A stretch of DNA of 64,000 nucleotides, taken from positions 3,534,001 through 3,598,000 of the forward strand of contig NZ_JACCAC010000001.1 in NCBI RefSeq assembly GCF_013409425.1, given 5' to 3'. The notes beneath the pieces were generated by a model, which saw only the letters and a program-made list of their open reading frames with translations, did not search any database and was not told where the DNA came from. The stretch is from Nocardioides perillae (GTDB lineage: Bacteria > Actinomycetota > Actinomycetes > Propionibacteriales > Nocardioidaceae). This document shows positions 16,386-24,872 of this stretch, one piece after another (position 1 is the stretch's first letter; the number at the start of each line of letters is the position of its first letter). The translations under genes and the position numbers were made by a program.

Positions 16386-17272
16386 CGCAGGAACTCCATC
16401 AGGCTGGGCTGCATGACACGGGCCGTGGCCGCGAGCGCGGCCTGGTAGGCGACCTCCTGCAGCTGGAGGTCGACCATCGCCTTGGGCAGGTCGGTGTTCT
16501 CGACCTCGGACAGCGAGCTGACCAGGTCGACCTCGGCGTCGCGGGCGGCCTGGGCGGCCACCTCGAGGCGCGCCGAGCGGGTGCCGACGTCGGCCAGCGT
16601 CGTCGTCAGCCGGTCGAGGCCGGCGCGCATCGCGTCGCCGCCGGCGGCGATCCCGGCCGCGTCGCCGGCGCGGAGGGCGGCGGACAGCGCGGTCAGGTCG
16701 TCGAAGAGGTTGGCACCGTCGGGGCCGAAGACCGCGACGGCGTCGGTGTCGACGCGCACCTGCACGCCGTCGCCGACGGTGCGGCGCACCTGGCCGGTGT
16801 CGCCGGCGTAGAGCCCGTCCGAGTCGTAGGCGACGCCACCGGCGGTGGTGCCGCCGAAGACCGGCCGGTCGAGGTACGTCGTGTTGGCGGCGGCGAGCAG
16901 CGACGTGCGGAGCTGGTCGACCTCGGTGGCCAGCGCCTCGCGCGCGGCCGGGCCGACGCTGCCGGTGTTGGCGCCGCGGATGGCGAGCTCGCGGGCCCGG
17001 CGCACCTGGTCGGTCATGGACATCAGCGTGCTGTCGGCCTGCGCGAGCCAGCCGAGGCCGTCGTCGGCGTTGCGCGCGTGCTGCTTGGCCTCGGCGATCG
17101 AGGTGCGCATGCGCATCGCGGCCGTCGTGCCGGTCGGGTCGTCGGAGGGCCGGTTGATGATGCGGCCGGTCGTGAGGTGCTCCTGCACCTTCGACACCCG
17201 GCTCGAGGCGGTCATCATCCCGTCCAGCGAGCGCTGGGCGAGCATGTTGTGGGTGACCCGGAAGGTGCTCAT
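16382..17272 (-). CDS. flgL: Flagellar hook-filament junction protein FlgL
   Basis: 296 residues, secreted by the flagellar type III apparatus, the second junction protein under the filament. The flagellin-like N-terminus FRVTHNMLAQRSLDGMM, the TGRIINRPSDDPTGT motif and a C-terminal coiled-coil helix (ALAATARVMQPSLMEFLR) are visible. Starts inside the flgK stop (ATGA) and ends overlapping fliW, so translation is coupled throughout. Confidence 0.95.
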   Translation of the reverse strand: MSTFRVTHNMLAQRSLDGMMTASSRVSKVQEHLTTGRIINRPSDDPTGTTAAMRMRTSIAEAKQHARNADDGLGWLAQADSTLMSMTDQVRRARELAIRGANTGSVGPAAREALATEVDQLRTSLLAAANTTYLDRPVFGGTTAGGVAYDSDGLYAGDTGQVRRTVGDGVQVRVDTDAVAVFGPDGANLFDDLTALSAALRAGDAAGIAAGGDAMRAGLDRLTTTLADVGTRSARLEVAAQAARDAEVDLVSSLSEVENTDLPKAMVDLQLQEVAYQAALAATARVMQPSLMEFLR

Positions 17273-18657
17273 CAGCTGCCCATCCGGTTGATCAGCGTGT
17301 CGAGCATGCTGTCGACCGTCGACATCACCCGCGCCGCCGCCTCGTAGGCCCGCTGGGCCTGGAGCATGGTCACCATCTCCTCGTCGAGGTTCACCCCGGA
17401 GAGCTGCTCCCGGGTGCCGTCGACCTGCTTGGTCAGGGCGTCCTGGTTCAGCGCCAGTCGCCGCACCGAGGCCACCTCGGTGCCGAGGCCGTTGATCAGC
17501 CGCTGGTAGTCCTCGCCGGCGACCTCGAGGCGACCGAGAGCGTCGGCGTTGCCGCCGTCGAGCCCGCCGCCGGGCACCGAGGAGGCCGCGACCTCGCGGA
17601 CGTCGGTGATCGCGACGGCCAGCGTGCCCGCCGGGTCGTCCTCGTCGAAGGTGAACAGCGGCCCGCCTGCGACGCCGTCCTTGTCGTATCCCTGCGCGTG
17701 CTGGGCGTTGACCTCCTCGGCCAGCCGGCGCGCGACGGCGCCCAGCCCCTCGGCGTACGCCGGGAGCGTGGTGTTGAGCAGGTCGACCCGGGCTCCGGCG
17801 TCGCCCTTCAGGCCGGCGACGGGGGTCTCGACGCCGTCCAGCTCGACAGCGAGCGCGACGGGGCTGCCGTCGGCGGAGCCGTCGTCGGCGATGCCGGCCG
17901 TCACGACGAGGCGGCCCGCGTCCTTGCCGGCCACGAGCGGCACACCGCCGACCGCCATGTCGAGGCCGCCGTCGGCCCGCACGGTGGCGACCGCGCCGGT
18001 GAGCTCGGAGATCCGCATCGCCAGCGCGTCGCGGCGGTCCATCAGCACCGAGGCGTCGTCGCCGTTGAAGGTCGCGACCGCGATCGAGCGGTTGGTCGTG
18101 GCGAGGTCGGAGGCCAGGGTGTTGGCCTCGGTGACGGCCGAGGTGAGCGCGACGCGCTGCGCCGACGCCTCCGAGGCCACGTTGCGCGCCTGCACGCCGA
18201 AGGACGCGGCGAGCACGCCCGCCCGGGCGAGGAGCTGGCTGCGGGCGGCGTCGCCGCCGGGGTTGTTGGCGAGGTCGTGCCAGGCGGTGCGCAGCTCGTC
18301 CATCGCCGCGGACACGCCGTTCTCCCCGGGCTCGCCGACGCCGGTCTCGAAGCGCTGGAGCACCGAGCTGCGGACGTCGAGGTAGGTGCGGCTGCTGTGC
18401 TCCGCGCGGGCGCGCGCGTCGAGCAGCGTGTCGGACAAGCGCTCGAGGCCGAGCACCCGGACACCGTCGCCCTGGCCCTCGTAGCGCGCCCACATCGCGG
18501 TCTGGGCGGGCGCCCCGACGGCCTCCCCCGCGACGCGGCGCCGCACGTAGCCCTCGGACGAGGCGTTGGCGACGTTGCCGCTCGCCACGTCCATGACGAC
18601 GCGGTTGTAGCGCAGCGCGCTCAGCGCGTTGCCGAAGGAGGAGAAGGTGCCGGCCAT
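17272..18657 (-). CDS. flgK: Flagellar hook-associated protein FlgK
   Basis: 461-residue first junction protein between hook and filament. The N-terminal rod/hook motif FSSFGNALSALRYNRVVMDV and SGNVANASSEGYVRRR, and the C-terminal NLDEEMVTMLQAQRAYEAAA with STVDSMLDTLINRM, are the FlgK hallmarks. The middle is short compared with enteric FlgK (about 550 residues). It lies four bases after flgN. Confidence 0.95.
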   Translation of the reverse strand: MAGTFSSFGNALSALRYNRVVMDVASGNVANASSEGYVRRRVAGEAVGAPAQTAMWARYEGQGDGVRVLGLERLSDTLLDARARAEHSSRTYLDVRSSVLQRFETGVGEPGENGVSAAMDELRTAWHDLANNPGGDAARSQLLARAGVLAASFGVQARNVASEASAQRVALTSAVTEANTLASDLATTNRSIAVATFNGDDASVLMDRRDALAMRISELTGAVATVRADGGLDMAVGGVPLVAGKDAGRLVVTAGIADDGSADGSPVALAVELDGVETPVAGLKGDAGARVDLLNTTLPAYAEGLGAVARRLAEEVNAQHAQGYDKDGVAGGPLFTFDEDDPAGTLAVAITDVREVAASSVPGGGLDGGNADALGRLEVAGEDYQRLINGLGTEVASVRRLALNQDALTKQVDGTREQLSGVNLDEEMVTMLQAQRAYEAAARVMSTVDSMLDTLINRMGS

Positions 18658-18661
18658 CGGG

Positions 18662-19138
18662 TCAGAGGCTCCGGTCGACCAGGCGGTGCCGCGGCGCGAC
18701 CGAGGTGGCCGTGCCGTCCTGGCTGTAGCCGTCGACCGGCCCGCCGAGCGTCATGAGCGTCTCGCGGGCCGAGCGGTAGCCCGTGGTGATGAGGTCGCGG
18801 TTGGCGTCGGCGAGCGCGGTGATCTCGAGGGTCGCGGCCTGGAAGGCCTCGCGGTGGTCGTGCAGCAGCGAGCGGAAGGGCTCGTCGGCCGCGTCGGCGA
18901 GGTCGCGCAGGCTCGAGCCGGCCGGCAGCCCGACCGACGCGGCGGCCTGGTCGGCGGCGACGGCGCGCAGCACCTCGGTCTCGCGGATCGTCTCGAGCAC
19001 GGCCTCGACCTCGCGCGCCGCGCGGATCAGCCAGCGCGTGCGACCGCTGGCGAGGAGCAGCTGCTCCTGCTCGAGGCGGTAGTGCAGCGTGTCGAGCAGC
19101 TCGCGCTCCCGCCACAGGACGAGCGACAGCTTCTCCAT
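18662..19138 (-). CDS. flgN: FlgN-like flagellar export chaperone
   Basis: 158 residues, almost entirely helical: LSLVLWRERELLDTLHYRLEQEQ at the start, then ETIRETEVLRAVAADQAAAS and ATLEITALADANRDLITTGY. This is the FlgN pattern of a cytoplasmic chaperone delivering FlgK and FlgL, whose genes follow directly. Family assignment rests on helical pattern and gene order, since FlgN sequences diverge widely. ATG 19138 is used; a GTG immediately before it is possible. Confidence 0.8.
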   Translation of the reverse strand: MEKLSLVLWRERELLDTLHYRLEQEQLLLASGRTRWLIRAAREVEAVLETIRETEVLRAVAADQAAASVGLPAGSSLRDLADAADEPFRSLLHDHREAFQAATLEITALADANRDLITTGYRSARETLMTLGGPVDGYSQDGTATSVAPRHRLVDRSL

Positions 19139-19210
19139 CACGGGATCGGTCCGTCCGGTCGTGTCGTCGCCCCCGGGCCGTGGTGCGGCGACGGGGACCT
19201 TGCTCCCTCC

Positions 19211-19238
19211 CCTTCGGCCGGCGCAGGACCCTCCTGAG
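19211..19238 (-). promoter_or_regulatory. FliA-type promoter of flgN-flgK-flgL-fliW
   Basis: On the minus strand CTCA (19238-19235), 16 bases, GCCGAAGG (19218-19211), identical to the pattern at flgB and flbD. The predicted transcript starts near 19204, leaving a leader of about 65 nt. A DosR-like box with one mismatch, GGGACCTTGCTCCC (19194-19207), overlaps the expected start. Confidence 0.78.
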
Positions 19239-19282
19239 TCAACTGTGCGGACCACTTCCGGGCCGTCCGGGTGGGAGGACCC

Positions 19283-19297
19283 GGGACCTTCGGGCCC
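19283..19297 (+). promoter_or_regulatory. DosR-like box between flgN and fliA
   Basis: GGGACCTTCGGGCCC, the box seen at cheR with one extra G. It sits 73 bases upstream of the fliA start and 44 bases from the CTCA element of the divergent flgN promoter, so it could serve either gene. No CTCA/GCCGA promoter was found for fliA, consistent with fliA being transcribed by a different sigma factor. Confidence 0.45.
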
Positions 19298-19370
19298 GAC
19301 CTGCCGACCGACCGGTCGGTTCTGCGCCGTTGCCCTTCGAGGCGTCCCCATCGGCACCCAAGGTGGCGAC

Positions 19371-20213
19371 GTGAGCGAGAACGAGATGGACACCGACGCG
19401 ATGATCACCAGCCACATGGCCCTGGTCGGTCACATCGTGCGCGAGACGATGGGCCGGGTGCCGGCCCACGTCAACCGCGACGACCTGACCTCTGCCGGCC
19501 TCGCCGCGCTGGTGCAGGCCGGGCACGCGTACGACGCCGCGCGCGGCGTCCCCTTCGCCCGCTACGCCGCGACCCGCATCCGCGGCGCCGTGCTCGACGA
19601 GCTGCGGTCGGTCGACTGGGCGTCGCGCTCCGTGCGCCGCCGCGCCCGCGACATCGAGGACACCAAGACCCGCCTGGCGGCCACCCTCGGTCGTGTCCCC
19701 TCCACCCAGGAGGTCGCGACCGCCTCCGGCCTGCGCGTCGAGGACGTCGCCGCCAACGAGGACGACATCGCCCGCGCCCAGGTGCTCTCGCTCCAGGGCT
19801 CGCAGGACGCCTCGCTCGACGACCTCCTCCCCAGCGGCGGCCCGAGCCCCGAGGACCTCGTCGAGCACCGCGAGCGCCTCGCCTACCTCGTGCACGCCAT
19901 CGCCGAGCTGCCCGAGCGGCTGCGCACCGTGGTCCAGGAGTACTTCCTCGCCGAGCGGCCGATGGCGGAGATCGCCGACACCCTCGGCGTCTCGGAGTCG
20001 CGGGTCTCGCAGATGCGGGCCGAGGCGCTCGTGCTGCTCAAGGAGGCCATCAACCGCGAGCTCGACCCCGAGCTGGTCGCGCCCCCGGCCCGCCCCGACG
20101 GCTGCGCCGCCCGCCGCCGCGAGGCCTACTTCTCCGCCGTCGCCTCCCGTCACGCCGCCACGCTGCGCCGCCCCGCCGCCGCGGGCAGCGGCGCGCTGAA
20201 CGCGACGGCCTGA
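19371..20213 (+). CDS. fliA: Flagellar sigma factor FliA/WhiG type (sigma-28)
   Basis: 280-residue sigma-70-family factor with regions 2 (VNRDDLTSAGLAALVQAGHA, FARYAATRIRGAVLDELRSV, DWASRSVRRRARDIE), 3 and 4 (LPERLRTVVQEYFLAERPMA, ADTLGVSESRVSQMRAEAL). It should direct polymerase to the CTCA-N16-GCCGA promoters found through the island. The last 40 residues form an unusual tail. GTG 19371 follows AAGGTGG; ATG 19387 is a later option. No anti-sigma FlgM gene is visible in the window. Confidence 0.94.
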   Translation: MSENEMDTDAMITSHMALVGHIVRETMGRVPAHVNRDDLTSAGLAALVQAGHAYDAARGVPFARYAATRIRGAVLDELRSVDWASRSVRRRARDIEDTKTRLAATLGRVPSTQEVATASGLRVEDVAANEDDIARAQVLSLQGSQDASLDDLLPSGGPSPEDLVEHRERLAYLVHAIAELPERLRTVVQEYFLAERPMAEIADTLGVSESRVSQMRAEALVLLKEAINRELDPELVAPPARPDGCAARRREAYFSAVASRHAATLRRPAAAGSGALNATA

Positions 20214-20240
20214 CGCGCCGGAAATTCCCCACCCTCTTCC

Positions 20241-20268
20241 CTCAGGTCCCCGGCAGGGGGGTCGATGG
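20241..20268 (+). promoter_or_regulatory. FliA-type promoter of fliC
   Basis: CTCA (20241-20244), 16 bases, GTCGATGG (20261-20268). No DosR-like box lies 26 or 37 bases upstream, unlike cheA, cheR, flgB and fliM. Confidence 0.7.
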
Positions 20269-20332
20269 GAGGGGCACGGAAGCCCACGGACGGGCACCGG
20301 CACCACGACTCGACTTCCAGGAGGGAAACACC
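20268..20332 (+). promoter_or_regulatory. fliC leader with GGA motifs, likely CsrA target
   Basis: Five GGA triplets (20268, 20278, 20288, 20320, 20324) in about 60 nt; the last two are inside the ribosome site AGGAGGGAA. CsrA binds GGA in RNA, so the leader suits the known CsrA-FliW control of flagellin synthesis. Confidence 0.5.
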
Positions 20333-21118
20333 ATGAGTCTCCGCATCAACCAGAACATCGACGCCTTCAACTCGTACCGCAACCTGTCGGTCACGCAGAA
20401 CCAGATGTCGAAGTCGCTCGAGAAGCTGTCCAGCGGCTTCCGCATCAACCGGGCCGCGGACGACGCCGCCGGCCTGGCGATCTCCGAGGGCCTGCGCTCG
20501 CAGGTCGGCAGCCTGAAGATGGGCGTCCGCAACGCCCAGGACGGCATCTCGGTCGCCCAGACCGCCGAAGGTGCGCTCACCGAGGTCCACTCCATGCTCC
20601 AGCGCATGAACGACCTCTCGGTGCAGCACAACAACGGCACGCAGAACGACGACTCCAAGGCGGCGCTGTCGGGTGAGTTCACCCAGCTGCAGGAGGAGAT
20701 CACCCGGATCACCACCAACGCCAACTTCAACGGTGTCGCCCTCTTCGGCGGCGAGGCGCTGAACTTCCAGGTCGGCTCGACCTCGGAGGACTCCATCGAG
20801 GTCTCGGCCACCGCCCTGGCGGCCGTCGACACCTCGGGCGCCTCGATCGAGGACAGCCAGTCGGTGAAGGACGCGATCACGCAGATCTCGACGCAGCGCG
20901 CCGAGCTCGGTGCGGTGCAGAACCGGTTCGAGCACACCATCAAGTCGGTGAACGTCGCCGTGGAGAACCTCTCGGCCTCCGAGAGCCGGATCCGCGACAC
21001 CGACATGGCGAGCGAGATGATGAACTTCACCCGTTCGCAGATCCTCGCGCAGGCCGGCACCGCGATGCTCGCCCAGGCCAACCAGGCCCCGCAGGGCGTG
21101 CTCTCGCTGCTCCGCTGA
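20333..21118 (+). CDS. fliC: Flagellin
   Basis: 261-residue filament subunit. The conserved terminal D0/D1 parts are complete: SLRINQNIDAFNSYRNL, LSSGFRINRAADDAAGLAIS, and ENLSASESRIRDTDMASEMM to LAQANQAPQGVLSLLR. There is only a very short central part, so the outer D2/D3 domains are essentially absent and the filament should be thin and smooth. ATG 20333 follows AGGAGGG. A strong hairpin follows the gene. Confidence 0.97.
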   Translation: MSLRINQNIDAFNSYRNLSVTQNQMSKSLEKLSSGFRINRAADDAAGLAISEGLRSQVGSLKMGVRNAQDGISVAQTAEGALTEVHSMLQRMNDLSVQHNNGTQNDDSKAALSGEFTQLQEEITRITTNANFNGVALFGGEALNFQVGSTSEDSIEVSATALAAVDTSGASIEDSQSVKDAITQISTQRAELGAVQNRFEHTIKSVNVAVENLSASESRIRDTDMASEMMNFTRSQILAQAGTAMLAQANQAPQGVLSLLR

Positions 21119-21172
21119 CGTCTCCTCCGTCGGCACCGGCCACCCCGGCACCGACGAGGTCGACCCAGCACC

Positions 21173-21214
21173 GCAGGTGGCGGGGGTGAGCACCCGCTCA
21201 CCCCCGCCTCCTGC
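21173..21214 (+). terminator. Terminator-like hairpin after fliC
   Basis: 18-bp stem with one mismatch (21173-21190 with 21197-21214), loop of 6, built around GGCGGGGGTGAG. No T-run follows, which is common in high-GC bacteria. It should uncouple abundant fliC mRNA from fliD. Confidence 0.75.
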
Positions 21215-21279
21215 GTTCCGGCACCACCAGCACCAGACCCACCTGCACGACCTGCAGCGCCGACCGGGAGGAGGACGAC

Positions 21280-22626
21280 GTGGCCAGCATCAGCGGACTG
21301 GGCGGCTTCGACTCCGCCTCGATCGTCGACCAGCTCATGCAGCTGGAGACGATCCCGCAGACGCGCCTCAAGACCCGGGTCACCACCGAGACCTCCCAGG
21401 TCAGCACGCTGCAGAGCATCAACGCCAAGCTCGCCGCGCTCGTCACGAAGGCCGAGGCCGCCCTCGACCCGGCGAAGTTCGGTGGGTGGGCCGCGGCGTC
21501 CACGAGCGACAAGGTGACGGTGAAGGCCGGCGGCACCGCTGCCCCCACCACGATCAGCCTGACCGTCGTGCAGACCGCGGCGTCCCACCAGCTCGGGTTC
21601 GCCGAGGCCGCGGCGGGCACCGACCTCGTCACCGGCGCCGACACCCAGGTGCGTCTCGACCTGCTCGACGGCACCACCAAGATCCTCGAGACGGGCGACG
21701 GCAGCCTGGACGGTCTGGTGGCCGCACTCAACGACCCCGACAACGCGACCGGGGTGCGGGCCACGCTCGTGAGCACGGCCGACGGTCAGCGACTGCTGGT
21801 CGAGTCGACCGCCACTGGCGAGGCCAGCGACTTCGCGCTCACCGCCCTCGACGGCGGTGCGCTGCTCGGTGGCCCCACCGTCCGAGCAGGCCGCGACGCG
21901 CTCGTCGAGCTCGGCGCCGGCATCACCGCGTCCTCCACGACGAACACCTTCAGCCAGCTCGTGGCCGGCATCGACGTCACCATCGCCCCCGACACACCCG
22001 GCAGGGCCGGCACCGCGCCCGATGACTTCCCCGGCACCCCGGCCACCCTCACCGTCGCGCGCGACGTGGCCGCGGCCGGCACGCTGGTCAAGGACCTGGT
22101 CGACGGCCTGAACGCCGTGCTGTCCGAGATGCGCACCGTCACCGCGCAGGGCGGCGGAGCCGGCAAGGCCGGCGTGCTCGCCGGCGACGCGATCGTGCGA
22201 TCGGTGCAGAGCACCCTCACCGGCACCCTCTTCGGCGACGGCACCACCACGCTGGCCGACTTCGGCATCGAGCTCGACCGCAGCGGCACCTTCACCTTCG
22301 ACCGCGCCGCCTTCGAGACGGCGTACGCCGCCGACCCGGCCCGCGCGGGCACCCTCGTCTCCGGTGGCTTCGCCGAGCGGGTGCGTGACGTGGCGAAGGC
22401 CGCCAGCGACAAGTACGACGGCACGATCACCACGGCCATCACCGGCCGGCAGGCCGGCATCGCCCGCCTCAACGACTCCATCGAGGCGTGGGACACCCGC
22501 CTCGAGCTGCGCCGCTCGATGCTCACGCGGCAGTTCACCGCCCTCGAGACGGCCCTGTCGCAGATGAACAGCCAGTCGAACTGGCTCGCAGGTCAGATCA
22601 GCTCCCTGCCCTCGGCAGCGGGCTGA
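21280..22626 (+). CDS. fliD: Flagellar filament cap protein FliD
   Basis: 448 residues. The N-terminal GLGGFDSASIVDQLMQLETI and TLQSINAKLAALVTKAEAAL (D0-D1) and the C-terminal FTALETALSQMNSQSNWLAG are typical of FliD, the pentameric cap that folds flagellin at the tip. GTG 21280 follows GGGAGGAGG. fliS follows after 26 bases. Confidence 0.95.
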   Translation: MASISGLGGFDSASIVDQLMQLETIPQTRLKTRVTTETSQVSTLQSINAKLAALVTKAEAALDPAKFGGWAAASTSDKVTVKAGGTAAPTTISLTVVQTAASHQLGFAEAAAGTDLVTGADTQVRLDLLDGTTKILETGDGSLDGLVAALNDPDNATGVRATLVSTADGQRLLVESTATGEASDFALTALDGGALLGGPTVRAGRDALVELGAGITASSTTNTFSQLVAGIDVTIAPDTPGRAGTAPDDFPGTPATLTVARDVAAAGTLVKDLVDGLNAVLSEMRTVTAQGGGAGKAGVLAGDAIVRSVQSTLTGTLFGDGTTTLADFGIELDRSGTFTFDRAAFETAYAADPARAGTLVSGGFAERVRDVAKAASDKYDGTITTAITGRQAGIARLNDSIEAWDTRLELRRSMLTRQFTALETALSQMNSQSNWLAGQISSLPSAAG

Positions 22627-22652
22627 GCCGAGGAAGCTACGGAAGGCACCTC

Positions 22653-23048
22653 ATGATCCCCACGGCACGGAACGCCTACATGCAGAACTCCGTCAGCACC
22701 GCCAGCCCCGCCCGGCTGCTCGTGATGCTGGTCGACCGGCTGGTCCTCGACGTGCAGCGCGCGCTCGACGCCCAGCACGTCGACGACCTCCCGGAGGCCC
22801 ACCGCCAGCTGCTGCACGCCCAGGACATCGTCGTGGAGCTGCGCAGCACGCTGAAGCCGGAGCTCTTCGCCGGCGGCCAGCAGCTCGCCTCGCTCTACGA
22901 CTACCTCTTCAACCAGCTGGTCGCGGCCAACGTCCGCAAGGACGCGGCCCTCACCGAGCACTGCCTCGGCCTCGTGCGCGACCTCGCCGACACGTGGAAG
23001 CAGGCCGCCCTGCAGGCGGCCGCCGCCCCCACGGCCGCCTCGGCCTGA
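22653..23048 (+). CDS. fliS: Flagellin export chaperone FliS
   Basis: 131-residue helical chaperone for flagellin. ARNAYMQNSVSTASPARLLVML and YDYLFNQLVAANVRKDAALT match the FliS helices. An Ala-rich tail follows. Gene order fliD-fliS-small helical gene is the usual fliDST arrangement. Confidence 0.95.
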   Translation: MIPTARNAYMQNSVSTASPARLLVMLVDRLVLDVQRALDAQHVDDLPEAHRQLLHAQDIVVELRSTLKPELFAGGQQLASLYDYLFNQLVAANVRKDAALTEHCLGLVRDLADTWKQAALQAAAAPTAASA

Positions 23049-23071
23049 GCCGGACCCGAGCCGAGCCCGCC

Positions 23072-23404
23072 GTGAAGTCGACCCTGACCCCCGAGGAGCG
23101 TCAGCACCTCGCGTGGGAGACCGCGCTCGACCGCCTCGAGCTCGACGTGCTGGTCTGCGACCGGATGGCGCGACGCGGCGAGGACCCGCCGCACCTGCGC
23201 GAGTGGGACCTGCCCACCGACCTCGGACCCATCCCCGAGGACCTCCGCGAGCGCGCGCAGGCCATCCACGCCCGCCAGGCCGCGGCCCTCGAGGCGCTGG
23301 CCGGCGCCGTCGTCGACCTGCGCCGACGCCAGGAGGACGTCGACCGCGGCGGCGCGACCTACGCCGGGGCCGTCCGCGCGGCGTACGTCGACACGCACGT
23401 CTGA
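23072..23404 (+). CDS. Small helical protein, possible FliT-like chaperone
   Basis: 110 residues starting at GTG 23072, 23 bases after fliS. Charged helices (EERQHLAWETALDRLELDVL and ALEALAGAVVDLRRRQEDVD) with a proline-rich middle. Position suggests a FliT equivalent (FliD chaperone), but sequence alone does not prove it. The tail AYVDTHV is ordered and uncharged. Confidence 0.6.
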   Translation: MKSTLTPEERQHLAWETALDRLELDVLVCDRMARRGEDPPHLREWDLPTDLGPIPEDLRERAQAIHARQAAALEALAGAVVDLRRRQEDVDRGGATYAGAVRAAYVDTHV

Positions 23405-23446
23405 CCGCCGTCCCGGCGCGGCCACGCGCCCGCCCGAGGACCCACC

Positions 23447-23525
23447 GGGACCTTCGGCCCCTTCTCCGCCCGCGGCCGCCCGGCCCGCGGCGTACGCCTC
23501 AGATCACCCGCCCCGCACCCGAAGG
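23447..23525 (+). promoter_or_regulatory. DosR-like box and FliA-type promoter of cheR
   Basis: GGGACCTTCGGCCC (23447-23460) ends exactly 37 bases before CTCA (23498-23501), which is followed by 16 bases and CCCGAAGG (23518-23525). The box-promoter spacing equals that at flgB. The downstream element overlaps the ribosome site AAGGAGGAG, so either the transcript is nearly leaderless or this part of the match is fortuitous. Confidence 0.5.
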
Positions 23526-23532
23526 AGGAGTC

Positions 23533-24486
23533 GTGACCATCTCGACCGCGAGCTTCGAGTACGTCTCCCAGCTCGTCAAGCGGGAGACGTCGATGCTCTA
23601 CGAACCGGGCAAGGAGTACCTCGTCGAGGCGCGCCTGACCCCGCTGGCCCGTGCTGCCGGCTGCGCCGACGTCGACGCCTACGTCTCCCGGCTCGCCGGG
23701 AGCCTGGTCGAGCGCCGCAAGACCCTCGACGCGCTCACGATCAACGAGACCTCGTGGTTCCGCGACAACGCGCCCTACCAGGTCTTCACCGACCACATGC
23801 TGCCGCAGCTGATCGCGGCCCGCAGCACCACGCGCCACCTCAACATCTGGTCGGCGGCGTGCTCGAGCGGGCAGGAGGCCTACAGCCTCACGATGCTGCT
23901 CGACCAGCACCTGCCGCCCGGCTGGAGCGCCTCGATCCTCGCCACCGACGTGTCGACCGCGATGCTCGAGCGCGTGCAGGCCGGCCGTTACGGCCAGGTC
24001 GAGATGAACCGCGGCATGCCCGCGGCGCAGCTGGTTCGCTACTTCTCCCGTGTCGGCACCGAGTGGGAGGTCAAGCCCGAGCTGAAGCGGATGGTGCGCA
24101 CGCAGCACCTCAACCTCGCCGCGCCCTTCCCGCCGATGCCGGTCTTCGACGTGGTCTTCCTGCGCAACGTGCTCATCTACTTCGACCTGCCGACCAAGCG
24201 CGACATCCTGCGCCGCACCCGCGCCGTCGTCGCCCCCGACGCCTTCCTGCTGCTCGGCTCGTCCGAGACCACGCTCGACATGGACACCCCGTGGTCGCGC
24301 GAGCCGGTCGGCCGCGTCGCGGTGCACCGCCCGCTGCCCACCGGCGTCACCTCCGCCGCGCAGCTGCGCGCCGTCCCGCCGGCGGGCACCCCGGCCGCCG
24401 CGCCCACGAGCTCGTTCCCCGCCTCGCCCACCAGCACGCCCACCATCACGCCCACCGCCACGCGGACCGCCCTGACGGGAGCATGA
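23533..24486 (+). CDS. cheR: Chemotaxis protein methyltransferase CheR
   Basis: 317 residues; uses S-adenosylmethionine to methylate receptor glutamates. The N-terminal helical domain is followed by the methyltransferase core LTINETSWFRDNAPYQVF, IWSAACSSGQEAYSLTMLL, ATDVSTAMLERVQAGRYGQ and FDVVFLRNVLIYFDLPTKR. The last 45 residues are a Thr/Pro/Ala-rich tail, possibly a tether. GTG 23533 follows GGAGGAG. Its stop overlaps the cheY start. Confidence 0.96.
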   Translation: MTISTASFEYVSQLVKRETSMLYEPGKEYLVEARLTPLARAAGCADVDAYVSRLAGSLVERRKTLDALTINETSWFRDNAPYQVFTDHMLPQLIAARSTTRHLNIWSAACSSGQEAYSLTMLLDQHLPPGWSASILATDVSTAMLERVQAGRYGQVEMNRGMPAAQLVRYFSRVGTEWEVKPELKRMVRTQHLNLAAPFPPMPVFDVVFLRNVLIYFDLPTKRDILRRTRAVVAPDAFLLLGSSETTLDMDTPWSREPVGRVAVHRPLPTGVTSAAQLRAVPPAGTPAAAPTSSFPASPTSTPTITPTATRTALTGA

Positions 24487-24872
24487 CCATGCACGCCTTG
24501 ATCATCGACGACTCCCGGGCGATGCGGAGCATCCTGCGCCGCATCGTCACCGAGCTCGGCTTCGAGACCGCGGAGGCCGGCCACGGGCAGGAGGCCCTCG
24601 ACCACCTCGAGGGCGGCCTGACCCCCGCCATCTGCCTCATCGACTGGAACATGCCGGTCATGGACGGCTACACCTTCGTGCAGAAGGTGCGCGAGCGCCC
24701 CGAGTGGCGCGACATCACCTTGATGATGGTGACCACCGAGAGCGAGCACGGCCAGATCGTGCGCGCGCTCGCGGCGGGCGCCCACGAGTACGTCATCAAG
24801 CCCTTCACCCCCGACGCCATCACCGACAAGCTGGAGATGCTCGGCCTGGTCCGGAACGGAGTGCCCGCATGA
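24483..24872 (+). CDS. cheY: Chemotaxis response regulator CheY
   Basis: 129-residue single receiver domain. Acidic pocket DD at 9-10, phospho-acceptor Asp54 (CLIDWNMPVMDGY), Thr in MMVTTESE and Lys in EYVIKPFTP. It carries the signal from CheA to the FliM/FliN switch. Starts in the ATGA overlap with cheR and ends overlapping the cheX-like gene, which probably dephosphorylates it. Confidence 0.94.
   Translation: MTMHALIIDDSRAMRSILRRIVTELGFETAEAGHGQEALDHLEGGLTPAICLIDWNMPVMDGYTFVQKVRERPEWRDITLMMVTTESEHGQIVRALAAGAHEYVIKPFTPDAITDKLEMLGLVRNGVPA

Noticed and set aside
19194..19207. GGGACCTTGCTCCC as a further DosR-like box at the flgN start
   Set aside because: It breaks the conserved G in the right half-site and has no 26/37 spacing; kept only as a remark in the flgN promoter entry.
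23518..23525. CCCGAAGG at cheR as a certain FliA -10 element
   Set aside because: It overlaps the ribosome site and deviates at the first base. It is reported as possible because of the exact 37-base box spacing, but not counted as secure.
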